Assembly (NCBI GenBank): GCA_003024175.1
Contig: MDYQ01000001.1
Location: 434,001 to 498,000 of the forward strand
Reading direction: 5' to 3'
From: Planoprotostelium fungivorum
Taxonomy: Eukaryota; Evosea; Variosea; Cavosteliida; Cavosteliaceae
Length of the DNA stretch: 64,000 nt
Shown here one piece after another: positions 32,597-44,700 of the stretch. How positions within the stretch are numbered: the stretch's first letter is position 1; each line of letters opens with the position of its first letter. The notes under the pieces were generated by a model, which was not told where the DNA came from, made no database searches, and saw only the letters and a list, made by a program, of their open reading frames with translations. The translations under genes were made by a program, and so were the position numbers.

Positions 32597-34993
32597 TCAG
32601 AAGAGTAGTGCTCTGGATGTGCCCTGTCTCAGGTTCTTCTGTTGCTCTTTTTTGATGGGTGATCCATTCTTACTGGGTGTTACATTCACACGAGCGGGAG
32701 AGAATACCTATCACTCGATGAGATTCTCTTCCGTGATCTCATTATCAGGAGATCTCCACCTTCTTGATTGGAGACTGACTGGGACTGTTCTGACGGACAT
32801 TGTCCGAGCTTGGCTTCCAGTTTGGCTGCATGGATTTACGGTGTCCCTTGTTACCCTCCACTGTACAAAGTCACCACCGATTCAGATTTCAATTCTAATA
32901 CCTTGTCCTTTCTCCTCCACAGCGTAACCTCCACCAACTCGTGTGGCGGGACTCCTCAGTGTGGCCGATTTTTTGGGACTCCTCTTCACCACAATCTCGT
33001 GTCCCAAATCCGCTACCACGTTGTTCACGGGTAGCACCACTTGTGGTGCAGAGAAAGGTTCTGGGCACACTTCCTCCACATCTGTCTCCTCTTGACAGAT
33101 GCTCTCCTTCTCTTCGAAGAGATCGTTGAACGATGGCACGTGGCTCATCATGAGTGTCTGTCTCCTCTGGAGGCTGAGATCAGACAACCTCCGACTCATT
33201 CCGTGAACGTGACAGTGAAATTCAGCCGCAGTTCCCCTCGCCGCTTCCAATTCGCCTCGGGCGTTCGTGATGGTGGAGAACCACGAGCCGATGGAGGCCT
33301 TCAGTTTCTGCTGCCTCTCTTCCATGATGTGAGAGGTGATGGATGTGATGGTGGATGTGATGGATTGAACGTGGGGAGTGAGGTCTGTCTGGGAGTCCAA
33401 GAGGTTCGAGAGAAGTTGAGAAGCCTCTTCGTCTTTCCTTCCTACGGAGAGGGTGATGTTGCTGGCTTCGACATTGGCGATCTACAACGCGTTAGATGGT
33501 ATCGAAATTTCGCGGAGATCTACCTTGAAATCGAGGGATCGATCGAGGTGGATGGCCAAGCGTGACATTCTATCGCGGATTTCTTTTCCGTCTCTACAAC
33601 GAGTCAGTCTCTTCCATTCACAGTGAATGGTCACCCCAGAAATTCGGGTCTGTGCAGTTGAGCTTCAGCATCCTCTATCTGCTCTGACATGTTCGTGAGT
33701 GCATCGAAAATGACTTCCAGGGTGGTGCTGTGTGCCTCCAAGTGTCTTCGGATGTCTTTCAATTTGTCTGAGAAACTCTTCTCCCTCTCCAGTTGATCGT
33801 TCAGCACTTGTGATCCGCTGCATGTTGCATGAGCCGAAGATGATGTGATGACAAATTTCACCTGTTGACTTGTGATTGGAGTCCCAATAGCTCGGCACGG
33901 AGGAGTTCCCATTCCTCCAGACACTCATCACGAGAAGATGAGACATGATTCTCGGTCGATCTCAGGTTGTCCACGGCAGACCTCATAGCTTGATATCTGG
34001 ATTTGAGCATCGTCACTTCATCTCTCACGACCTAAAGACATCAGCCGTTTGTAATGAAAGTAGGTATCACCTGATGGTCTGATACCTTCAGTTCGAAGAG
34101 TTGGCTGAGGAGGTCTTCGAGAGCTTTGTTACAGTCCGTCCAAACGAAGTCTTTGAGGGTTTGAATCTCATTCTCGGTGGCATCACTGCGATCATCGAGC
34201 GATGTGATTTCCTCTTCAAAGGAAGAGAGCCATCCCGCGAGTGACTGTTGCATATCACGAACGGATTCGATCAGTGGTGTGATCGAATCAGAAGATGAGT
34301 CAAAAAATGAGGCACGAAGGATCTTGTCGAGAGTTTCGACCAAGCGGTATTTGGCTTGCTATCGGTATCTTAGAAAGTGATCTTTTCGATATCAAATATT
34401 ACCTTGAAGAGGCAACTGATGCACATGAGCTTCATCTTGTGAGATGAGAAGGCAGCATCGAACTCCGCTTGCAGACTGATAGTTCGGAGGTGTTGCCGTA
34501 GCTCAGTGTTCTGCCTCAATAATCCATCTCGATCTGGTGCTGGGCCTGCCAGGCGACTCACTGATGATTCAGTGAGCAGAAAAAGAAGATGTGACATCAT
34601 TACATGGTCTATGGCTCGTCTTGAATGGTTCTGTTGGAAAGCCATTGAAGGTTCTTCGTTTACGAGAGTCATTGTTGATACTGGATGCATTGAACAATTG
34701 TTCCTCTCCAGATTGACCCGCTCCCATGTTGATGTTCTGAAAAAAACAGAAGAGGTGCTCTGTTTCCAACGGCAGGAAAAATGCGAGTCCCTCGGAGCCA
34801 TTTGAAAATGATGTTTTGGCGGGAAGTATGATCCGTTACGTTTAGCTTCCTTGTGTCGACTCAATCGCAGACGTATCACGTACTGTTCTGTCGGTCTGTT
34901 TGAATGATCCTGTCTTCTGAACATTATCAGAGAAGCTATATGCTCGCGATAGAGAGCCTGAGGAACAGTTTGGTTGTACGATGGAACAGCCAT
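32597..34993 (-). CDS. Coiled-coil protein with SP/TP-Lys-rich C-terminal tail
   Basis: Minus-strand multi-exon gene of roughly 650-700 residues. The N-terminus is disordered, and its exon joins (34993-34500) are uncertain. The centre is heptad-rich: LVETLDKILRASFF, IESVRDMQQSLAGWLSSFEE, QLEREKSFSDKLKDIRRHLE and DALTNMSEQIEDAEAQL. The last 150 residues are basic and proline-directed (VKRSPKKSATLRSPATRVGG, SPSQSPIKKVFSPARVNVTP, GSPIKK). These are a cluster of minimal CDK-type sites. The layout is common among spindle, centrosome and nuclear-scaffold proteins. It is not a recognised family. It shares a roughly 110-bp divergent promoter with the ABHD17-like gene. Confidence 0.6.
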
Positions 34994-35104
34994 TCTTTTG
35001 AGTCTATCAACTGGGAGCCCTTGGTCTGGATCCCAAATGGAAGTTGAAAAATTCGATCTAAATTCTCGTGGTCAAATTGCCAGAAGATCAGATCACAGAA
35101 CAAC

Positions 35105-36285
35105 ATGGGTGGCACTGTAGCAAAGTTTGCTTTTGTTCCGCCAGACCCAATCAAACCAAAACAGCCATTCGAGCTGCTGAAGACGGCTAACAATCATCAA
35201 ATTCCAGTTCAGTTCTTCCCCACCCAATTGAAAAAGTGACTGTCCCTTTCACAGTCATCAGCTGATCTGTTTGTTAGAGGGAAACCCACTATCATCTTCT
35301 CTCACGGCAATGGAGAGGATCTAGCGTGAGATTCAGTGGAATGATGTCTTTGATATATCTCCAATAGTATGAACGAAAGATGGATGGACCATCTGAGCCG
35401 CTCCCTGGATGTTAACATGGTCTCTTACGATTACTCTGGTTATGGAATGTCAAAGACTCACGATGATAAGAAGGTACGATTCGAACGAGCCGATGTCATC
35501 AGATCTCCTGAACACATGAACAGATCGAGTTTCCATCCGAAGCATTCGTCTTCAACGATGTCCAGGCCGTGTACGATCACGTCACCCGAAACAAAGAGAT
35601 CGACAGCCGAGACATCTTATTGTGGGTCAATCGCATGAGACCACCACACATCCACTCATCTTCAACAGCATGGGGAGGTCTCTCGGTAGCGGTCCCACTT
35701 GTGAGATGGGAAAGAGGTTATCTGACCAAGGCATCCCTTTTCGGGGTTGCATCATCCAGAGTGGTCTCCTCTCTTGTGTCCGAGTGGCCATGATGACTCA
35801 ATCGAAGATTAGTCTGCCCATCGACATCTTCATTAACCGAGATAAGATCGACAGCATCAACGCCCCGATCTTCATCATCCACGGCGAGAAAGATGAAGTG
35901 GTTGGATTCGAGCACGGAAAGGTTAGAGACACGAGTTAGTTGGATTGAAAATGAGCAGGGCCTATATGAATTGATCAAAGAGAAAGACAGTGAGGACGAT
36001 GATGATGTGATGATGATGTGAAGATCTGACGAACATGATCAGGTGGTAGATATTCTCCTTGGTGGATTTTAACTGCGGGACACAATGATATCGAACACGG
36101 ACAAGGGTGAGATGAGATCACGAGATGGAGCTGATGAGAGTAGAGGTGAATACATTCGGAGGCTGAGAGATTTCATCAAATGGTCGCAAGAGAACGAAAT
36201 CAAGGCGATGAAGAGACAGAAGAGTTCCTTCTTTGGGAGGTGGTTGCAAGAGAAACCAAAGAGTGAGGAGTCCTCAAGTTTATAA
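35105..36285 (+). CDS. ABHD17-like alpha/beta hydrolase (protein depalmitoylase family)
   Basis: Starts MGGTVAKFAFVPPDP. The hydrolase core follows over several short introns: GKPTIIFSHGNGEDLA (oxyanion strand), NMVSYDYSGYGMS, LFMGRSLGSGPTCEMG with the nucleophile Ser, IFIIHGEKDEVVGFEHGK with the acid Asp, and WILTAGHNDIE with the catalytic His. HGNxEDL, SYDYSGYG, GxSxGSGP and AGHNDIE together are diagnostic of the ABHD17 group, which removes palmitate from Ras- and PSD-95-type proteins. The usual N-terminal palmitoylated Cys cluster is absent. The N-terminal MGGTVA could instead be N-myristoylated, which would still place it at membranes. A 48-nt phase-0 intron after NNHQIP bypasses an in-frame TGA. 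The tail (GRWLQEKPKSEE) is basic. Confidence 0.88.
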
Positions 36286-36467
36286 AGGACGAGGATGTAC
36301 ATATCATGAGAGCGTGTCTTGTGTTGTTGGAAGCAGCTGGTCATCACATAGAGTGTGAACATGGTGTGGTCATGAGCTGTTCGATTTTCGTTGAATTTTC
36401 GAGACGATCGATGTTTTCGCAATTTGAAAAAGCTCATCTGGATCGACATCACGACATCAACCAAATC

Positions 36468-37891
36468 ATGCAGAAAGACCTCTTCAAGAAGATGGGCCCA
36501 CCCCTGCCTCTATCGGCGAGTATGCCGAAGAAATCGTTGTGAGATCTGCCGCTCTATTCACAGTTTACTGAATCACTGCAGTAATGGGGAAATGACGGCC
36601 TTGAGCTGGTCAGAATTCTTTGATACATGTGAGGACATTCGAGTGGAATCACGAAAGGCCACATTCCGAGTTCATCGGATTGGTAAAGAGAAAGGTAAGG
36701 ATCGATGCGTCGAATGGCAGTGAATCGTATGCAGGAGACGAGGGAGCTCTGACGTTCATCTTATTACATGGTGCTGGACATACGTCACTCTCTTGGGCCC
36801 TGTGTGCGGTGAGTCATTCGACCTCCGAGCTGCGTGTGATAAATTCCAGAAAGAGATGGCCGATGCAAACTGCCAAGTCTTTGCTTTCGATTGTCGAGCT
36901 CATGGTGAGATGAAGATCAATCCAAGATGTTTCGAGATGCATCTGTATGTCATCTCATCCGATGGACAGGATCAACTACCTCAGATGACGAAGAAGATCT
37001 CTCCGTCGAGGTTCTAACGGAAGATGCCACGTCACTGATCGAACAATGTTTCAATGAGACGAAGAATCAGATCGTCATCGTCGGCCACTCCATGGGAGGT
37101 GCCATAGCTGCACGAGTTGCCGCCAGTGGAAGGTGTTCTCTCATCCATCCATTCATCATCGTCGGCACAATCACAATCACGATCCTCATCACCATCACTC
37201 TCATCATCCTCACTGAAACACAGAGTGCCAAGATTAGTCGCCACCATTGTCATCGATGTCGTAGAAGGTGAGATCCTCACCACGTCCGTCCGTCTCATCT
37301 TCTTCATCAGGAACAGCTCTGGCTGCCCTCCCAGGAATGCATCGTATATTAGAAGCCAGACCACAACACTTCCCCACCTTAGAGGATGCCATCAATTGGA
37401 GGTCAGACATGTCTACATCACTCTCCATCATGACTCATGAACATGCAGCATCTACAGTGGAATGTTGAAGAAATCGGAATCTGCTCGGGTATCGATACCG
37501 AGTCAATTGGTCCCTTCTAACGGCCTCACGTGGCGCACACGATTAGAGAAGACGGAGCCATTCTGGAAAGGTGGCACCATCATCCATCATCACCATCACC
37601 ATCAGCTCCACGTCTAACGATGGATAGGATGGTTCACCGATCTGTCTAAAACGTTCTTATCGGTCAAGGGACATCGAGTGCTCATCTTGGCGGGAACGGA
37701 CCGATTAGATAAAGAACTGACCATCGCGCACATGCAGGGACGATTCCAGTTGATCCTCTTCCCCACGTGCGGTCACACGATACAAGAAGACGTGAGGTCA
37801 TCTCCTTTCATCATGCAGCTGATGTCTTCATCAGGATCCACAGAGAACCGCTCAGGCTCTCTTGCAGTTACAGACGAAGAATAAATGGTAG
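36468..37891 (+). CDS. PPME1: Protein phosphatase methylesterase 1 (PP2A demethylase)
   Basis: Starts MQKDLFKKMGPPLPL and shows the full PPME1 series. FILLHGAGHTSLSWAL carries the oxyanion loop, CQVFAFDCRAHGE follows, and IVIVGHSMGGAIAARVAASG holds the nucleophile Ser. Next are VATIVIDVVEGTALAALPGM, HFPTLEDAINW and SESARVSIPSQL. ILAGTDRLDKELTIAHMQG contains the acid, and FPTCGHTIQED the His. This enzyme removes the methyl ester from the C-terminal leucine of the PP2A catalytic subunit. The long acidic insert of the human protein is replaced by a very short loop. About eight introns, all in agreeing phase; several contain cat/atc microsatellite-like runs (for example 37140-37220). The short C-terminus ends LLQLQTKNKW. 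Confidence 0.93.
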
Positions 37892-38167
37892 AGGTAGCAG
37901 TCGATGTCTTCCTCTGTGGATGCAAATGCATAGAAGAGGGGTGCCACGTGTTGTTGTTACATAACAGATGGATATACAGAGTACGCTCCGGCACATCTTT
38001 TTTCTTTGTGTTTTCTCTTAAATTTCGTTTCTCCTCAACTCCGTTCGTCGGCTCAACGATACAGACGCTCTCATCGGAGGCTCCTTCTATTTCATTGGGG
38101 CTATAGATCACCATCCACACGTACATTTAACGCTTTCAACACGGATATAGACGTAGAAGACACAGAT

Positions 38168-40626
38168 ATGAAGAGAAAAAGGCCTAGAGAACGAGATGTT
38201 GTCAACAACGGAGATTATGCATCTCATATGATAGCACAGGTGAGATACTGATCAGCTGATTTGCATTGTCTAAAACATGAAGGCGAATCACACAGAGGGA
38301 ATGTGGGTGAAGATGCTTGAAGGCATGAAAGTCAAAGCGGACATTCCTATAGCAATGAAAGGACTTCCAGAGGAGATCTTTGCACATGTCTCCACATATC
38401 TTAATCTTGTCGACCGAGTGGTTCTATCTCAGGTGAAATGGAGAATTGGAACGTGAGAATTCTCATCCGTTAGGTTTCGTGTTGGTTCTACTGCTTCATA
38501 CACTCTCCCTCTCCTGTTTGGAGAACGATCGATCTCACAGAATATTCCTCTGCGCTGAAGAAGAGAATCAAGCAGGTATCCCACCATCTCATATCATGAT
38601 TCTGACGTCAGCCACAGACCCATCGTCACCCCGATCGCTATTGGGAGCTGGTGAGCCAAGCTTTAATCAGCCTGTCCCGCTGTGCGAGATCGTCAGCCAG
38701 GAGCATCAGACTGAACGCCAAGAGCAAGTACCCCTATCACACTCACATCATGGACTACGCCATATACGCCATCACTTACCACTGTGTCCATCTAGACGAG
38801 GTGACAGTTTGAATCGAACGTTCGAGCTGAAAGTAGATTCTATAGATCGGTATATCCTTCACCCAGTTGGAGGAGTCCACTCTACTTCACATGATCCAGA
38901 GACTGAAGAACATCAAGAGATATTATTTCAAAGGCACATCCATCACATCCAACGTACTGAGAGCCATCGCCGATCAGCAGCAATGCGAGGTATGAAGAAA
39001 AGTGAAGGGAGAAAATGACTCTGGCAGCTGATGGAAGTCTCTGCACAAGGAAAGAACGAGACAAGGAACAGCTGGATGAAAGGTCTTCCCTTCGATAGCG
39101 AATCCTTCCTCTACTTTGGCGAGAAATGCAAGGAGACGTTGAAGGTGAGGAGGAAGACGAGAGTGATGCGTGACACGATGACAGGTGTTGCGATTGAAGC
39201 AGACATCTTTTCATTCACCGGAGACACTTTACACGCTCTTCTCTATCTGTAGGAAGTTGGAGAGAGTTTCCGCTGGTATTTCTGCGATCGATGACAAGGC
39301 CATCAAGGTGAAGAGATGAAATGTCATCGAAATCTCACGACGAACAGATCCTCGTGGAGAACAATCCACAGATGACCCACCTCAAGATATCATTGTCCAA
39401 GGTGAGATGTCATGCGAGATGTCGTCTGAAGGATGTAGGTCAGCGATCGTGGATTAAAAGCCATCGCCTCTCGCTGTGAAAATCTAGTTCACTTGGATGC
39501 AAAATTCAACGAAGGAACGACAGCTCAATCTCTCACTATATTGACCCGTGGTGTCTGCAAGAAGATTCAAGTGAGTTGTTCGTCATCTACAACGAGCATC
39601 TTCATCTCTCGCATCGTAACATTGATCTCGCGACAGATCTTGTCGATCTATCTACCCAGCGTGCCTCCCGAGGAATTACCCAACATCATCGAATCGTTCC
39701 CCGATCTCATCAAATTAGATCTGGCACAGTGAGTAACATCATCATGACATCGTCGATGGCTGACGAGAGCAGATCTCTGCTGGATGATGACACTCTGAAA
39801 GAGATCGCAGCGAGAAAACCGAAACTGTACAGTTTGAACGTCAGCGAGACGAATTTGAGTAACGATGGGATAGGTGGGTTGAATCTACGATCGAAATGTT
39901 TATTTTACGCAGGGAGTCTGATCAATTTCGAGAATCTAATCGAATTGTCCATCGGGTTGGAGAAGGTGAGATCGATCGCATCATCATCACGCTCGCATCA
40001 TGATCACGTGAAGGGATGAGTCTGAAGGGAGAATAGGTTAGTGATGCGGCCACTCGAATCATTCCCCGCTCTTGTCCCAAGCTGCGTATCCTACGTATCC
40101 ACCAACAGAGTTTCTCAGAGGGAGCCATCAGTTCCATGATCGAGGTGATCGTCACCTCCATCTTCCTCCGCATGCTGACGCAGACAGTCCATGCCCTATC
40201 TCAAAGAGTTGGAATTCGTCTCAGAGGGAGAGATACCCTTCAAGAGCCTTCAAGAGACGATCCGAAAGTACAATCCCAACTTACATCTCATCAGCTACGA
40301 TCAGGTAATCATCCTCTATACCATCTCATGTTCCTTCTCTCGTCTTTCTCTCTTCTTTATCTCTTCTCACTCCATCTCAGGACAACGAACAAAGCGACAG
40401 CGGCAGCAGTGAGAGTTCTGGAAGTGATATAGAGAGTGACGATGAACCGGTGTGTGACCGATGCTGTGATGACAGAGAGACTCATCTCGTGTAGATCCCC
40501 GACAGAGACCTCAATCCAGAAAACGATCTGGTGCATGAGACACTCCTCGTCCTCCACAACGAAGCCCAAGTTCAAGAACAATTTGAGCAGGCAGGAATAG
40601 AACCGGACACCATGGCCCAAGAATAA
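38168..40626 (+). CDS. F-box / leucine-rich repeat protein
   Basis: Starts with a basic stretch (MKRKRPRERD). The second exon gives an F-box (GLPEEIFAHVSTYLNLVDRV), which binds Skp1 in SCF ubiquitin ligases. Later exons carry irregular leucine-rich repeats: NLVHLDAKFN, IESFPDLIKLDLA, ARKPKLYSLNVSETNLS, NFENLIELSIGLEKV, SCPKLRILRIHQQSFS and PYLKELEFVSE. These form a substrate-binding arc of the FBXL kind. The protein ends in a Ser/Asp/Glu tail (DNEQSDSGSSESSGSD) that may be phosphorylated. Joins between 38700 and 39400 are uncertain. The substrate cannot be predicted from sequence. Confidence 0.75.
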
Positions 40627-41076
40627 ACCCTCACCTCTATGAAACGTTGTTGTCTTGCCTCTCAATATTCACCATTACGTCATCCTATGGATTACAAGAT
40701 GTGTTCTGGGCCAATTATAGAGGAGTTTTATGCTTCTCTGAGGTGATCTGGATTTGTAACGAGTCCTTATAGAGTCACGTTCCCAAGAGACATCCGTCGG
40801 TTTCAGTTTACGCAAGAGCAGGCATTTTTCAGAAAAGGAGGCGTCGGCTGCCGTCGACATTGAAGAGGATCTCGCGTAGAACACGTTGATTCTCTGGTAG
40901 ATTCGAAGATCCACGGGGTTGTTGGGGTAGAGAATGTCGACGATCCCAAACTCACCGAGGGCGGGAACGTCGCAGGACGGGACGAGTGTGGAAGAAGACA
41001 AATTTCCAAAGTGTTCGAGACCGACACGAAGAGACACACATTCAATTTCCCTCACGAGGAACTCTAAACATTCGAG
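40627..41076. other. Gap with a possible small minus-strand gene
   Basis: Between the F-box gene and the 112-residue gene. The minus strand has a long open stretch (40675-41045). It also offers an alternative two-exon Cys-rich mini-protein from an ATG near 41043, with a donor at CCTCG and gtgag. Neither has a recognisable product or a clear polyA signal, so none is called. Confidence 0.35.
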
Positions 41077-41415
41077 ATGGTGAAGCCTTCTGCAGCCGCA
41101 ATGTACTCGCACACACCGGAGGTGGACTGTGAGTCGCACATCGGCCAGGACCTCTATACCTTCTACTTCCCCATCGAGATTGGAGACTTCGTTGTATCCA
41201 TGTGGAGTAAGACTGGCTCACTCTTCTCGGTCACTCTCTACGAGAACGGCACTCCATTATCCAGACGTGACAACCGAATCGGAAGACTTCCATGGTCCTC
41301 CAAACTCATGAGATCCTGGAAGGAGGACGTGTATAGCAAGCCAGAGATCGACCAGATGGTCAGTGACCTCCACGTCATCGCACAGAAGCCCCCCACACCC
41401 GTGTATTCTATGTAA
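41077..41415 (+). CDS. Unrecognised 112-residue single-exon protein
   Basis: Intact frame starting MVKPSAAAMYSHTPEVDCES and ending KPPTPVYSM. Alternating hydrophobic strands (LYTFYFPIEIGDFVVSMWS, LFSVTLYENGTPLS) suggest a small all-beta domain, followed by a helical, basic end. There is no signal peptide or TM span. An AATAAA lies about 58 nt past the stop, supporting a transcript. The family is unknown. Confidence 0.62.
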   Translation: MVKPSAAAMYSHTPEVDCESHIGQDLYTFYFPIEIGDFVVSMWSKTGSLFSVTLYENGTPLSRRDNRIGRLPWSSKLMRSWKEDVYSKPEIDQMVSDLHVIAQKPPTPVYSM

Positions 41416-41472
41416 AGTCACTTGTATAAAATTAGGAGGAATTCATCCAGTCAGCGCGAAGGGTGGAACATC

Positions 41473-41478
41473 AATAAA
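41473..41478 (+). terminator. AATAAA polyadenylation signal
   Basis: AATAAA 58 nt after the stop of the 112-residue gene, in an A/T-rich 3' flank. Confidence 0.55.
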
Positions 41479-41483
41479 TCCAA

Positions 41484-41729
41484 ATGTATAACATGCTTCA
41501 TCTTCTATTATTACTGTGGATGATACCGGTTGAGTCCGGTCACACACCTTCTTTGTCCTTAAGCGAGCCAGCTTCTGACGTCATAGTGGTACCTTTGTCC
41601 CACGCGTCTACCGTTCAGCTCACAGATGAACCCACAGACAACCAACATCACAGTGGGACAATAATCATTTATTCACTCAGGGAGAGTAAAAGAGCCACTC
41701 CTCTCTTAATCCAATGTCTCTCATCTTGA
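41484..41729 (+). CDS. Possible short secreted protein, antisense to dynein 3' end
   Basis: An 81-codon frame opening with a convincing signal-peptide-like sequence (MYNMLHLLLLLWMIPVESGH), then a Ser/Thr/His-rich stretch. Its last 60 nt overlap the end of the dynein coding region on the other strand. Because it sits just behind a polyA signal and has no relatives I recognise, it may be chance. Confidence 0.25.
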   Translation: MYNMLHLLLLLWMIPVESGHTPSLSLSEPASDVIVVPLSHASTVQLTDEPTDNQHHSGTIIIYSLRESKRATPLLIQCLSS

Positions 41730-44700
41730 CTGCACGGAATGTCCACCGTCGTGACGAAGTTTACAGAGTTACCCGTCGTCGAGACCACCGCCGTTCCTTC
41801 ATCTCCATCAGACACCAACCTTCATCATCATCATCATCCTCTCACCTGCTCGCATCGGTGTTCGATAGACAGGTGCCGTGTAAGAAGAGGAGCTCGACTT
41901 CTTCTTCTCCTTCTCCTTCACTGCGACAGAAGGGCGGAACCACACGACAGGTAGGGGATTGTAGATCTTCCTCGGTTGTGCCTCGTCCAAACAGCTCTCT
42001 GACCCATCCCACGATGCACCTTCGATCCACAGACCTCTTACGTAACATCCATCGTCCGGTTCCATCATCATGTGATCGGTGTCCAAGATCTTGTGTTCCA
42101 TGGTCACCATGTCGATCGACACTTTGTGTTTCCTGCAGAAGTTCTGAAGGATGGCCGTGAGAAACGCTTGAGGAGCGAAGAAACCTGATCCCATCAGCCC
42201 ATGATCACCTCGCGATGATGTTGATCGTCTTCTCACCTCCCAACCAGAATGTGGAGGGGATACCGTTCTGTATCCAGTCGTTGATAAACTCGACTCTCTT
42301 CTGCATCTCTACGATCCAAGAGGAGAGCGGCTTGTGGCATGGATAAGCTTGAGAGGACCAAGCCTTTGGCGTTTGATTATCAAAGATGCTGTTGGCCGTA
42401 GACTCCAGCTCTTCTGACATGACGATCAAGCCCTCCAATGCCATGATCAAATCTTTCAAACTGTACGAAGATCAGCGTCTCTCCCTCTCCTCCTCTCCTC
42501 ACCTCTGTTTCAACTTCCTCAACAGACGATTGTAACGAATGATTTCGTGCCTCAAGAAAGTGTTCAAGGATTGAGTGTGAGAGAGGGGGAATTTCTTGAA
42601 GGCGAGATCGTAATCCAACAGTGGAGGGATCCTGCTGGCAATCTCTTGTGCTGATTTCATGATGATACTCTCTCGGCTGACACCACCAAAGGAAGATGTT
42701 CCTTATCCTTTCAGTCTGAATATGTATGACCTGCACTCACTTGGCTGTAGAGACAACAGCGAATCCAATATTTCCTTCGTCTCTTGCATTCCAGAAGAGA
42801 TTTCGGCATTCATGTGTAAACCAAACACGGCCGGTGGATCGATGGAAGGCAGAGAGCGAATGTACTGAGCGTGCTCCGTCATGTCACCATCTGGAACAAT
42901 GTACGTGCCATCTAAAGAAGGGAAGATGGCCTTGTTCTTCACCCCTGCGATCTTCTTGTTGTAAAAGTCTTTCAGGGTGGCAGCGAGACATCGTTTGTCC
43001 CATCGATCGGTGATTCTACCTCCGTAGTTGATCTCTGATGTTAGGTACCTGATGATGTGTGAGTGGATGAGGAGATGAGAGAGGCACCTGAGGGCATCGA
43101 GGGGAAGAGAATCCGGGGAAGAGTCCATGAAATCGATCAACTGTTTGATGGATATGTTGAGATCGCTCTCGTTGAAACCGTAAGAGATGTTCCAGCCCAA
43201 GGTGCCAAACTTTCTCCTCTCTTGGATGACCGCGTGGAAGAGAGAGAGGCAGTAGAGTAATCTGCGGAACACTCTCACGTTCGTCTTCGTCGTCTGTGTC
43301 ACAGGATCGAAAGAAGCGTAGGTACGTGACAGATTCGCTTTGACTCCTGTTGTCGTTTCAGGCTTTGTTCTCTCTGTTCTAATCTTCACCTTTCGGTGGT
43401 TCGTTGGTCAACTTGAGGCTGTTCTGGAGGATCTTACTCGGGAATTTATCCGTGGGGGCTGACGTCAGCCACAGCCTGAAGATAGCTCAACATCGAAGGA
43501 GAAAAAGATGAGAATCGAACGAACCTGAAATCAGGATGGGTCCTCTCTGGAGTCAAAGAGCTGACAATCTTCTCCAGAGTGGGCAACCAAGAGACCATCA
43601 AGTGACAATTCTGCAGGACGACCCACTTTCCGATGTCGATGGCTTGCTCTATGGCACTCTGAGCGAACGCCCCTTGGCCTTGACCCAAGGATAAGGTGAT
43701 GATCATCTTCTCTGATATTCCTTGTTTCTGCGCCAAGTCCATCACTTGTCCTCTCGGATCGGAAACGTTATCAGACAACAAGAAGATGAAGGGTGTCAGG
43801 CTGTTGCTTCCTCTGAAGATTCCTTGCAGATCGAACGCGGGTGGTTCGGTGTATCTGAACGTGAATGAATGAGACGTTTTAGACGATGAACCTCACTTTT
43901 TACCGAGATAGTGAGAGATGAAATCGGTTATACTGGATATCATCTTATCTGGACGGAATGACCGCAGGATGAGTAATTTCTGCAAGAGTGTGCACTTGAC
44001 GTTCGTGGGTTCTGGCACTCGGAAGGGTTGCTCTTGTGAGAGACCGTACTGTGGATCTTCAAAGTAGAGCTTCCACCGATCCAGATGTTGCGTGACGCTG
44101 ACGTCTAATCCGTTCATGGATGGAAGAGTCGACAGCTGAACGATGTCCCTCCACACTTTGTTGGGCATCCAATCGGGTGCGGGATTCCTCTTCGTGTCTT
44201 CAGAGTTGGCAGTTGAACCGACCAGGAAATATCTCCACTCCATGGGATCTACTGGAATCTTCTCCTGGTAGAAGATTAACTTTTTGTATGAGAGAGACAT
44301 ACCTTGAGTGCTGTGAGACAGAGCATGAAGGAGAAGAGTAGCTTATCCTTCTCGAAGAGACTCTGACAGATGGAGCAGTAGAGGAAATAAGTGAAGATGC
44401 TGTTCAGATCCACCAATCTGGCCGATATCGAATCGTTCTTGGGCGTACAATCGATGGCATTCCTGAACAGAGAGAAGAAGAATTCGAGGGAGTACTGATA
44501 CATCGGATTCACGATGGCCAAATCGGATATGCAGAAGAATAATTCGGCAGCTGTCATCACACTCAGTATCGGATCACATCGTGACGACTTACCTTTTCTC
44601 GCGGTGAGAGTGTAGACAATTCGTGTGGCATTGATCTCCCTCTCTGTCATCTCGGATGAGATCATCTGCTCTCTGATCTGTATCGATGTGTCCTTCGCAT

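Noticed and set aside
35220-35240. In-frame TGA in the ABHD17-like gene, suggesting a pseudogene
   Set aside because: A 48-nt intron with good splice sites and matching phase removes it, and the rest of the gene is intact.
40803-41045. Cys-rich mini-gene on the minus strand
   Set aside because: A two-exon model is possible, but two other frames are equally open and no transcript signal is clear.
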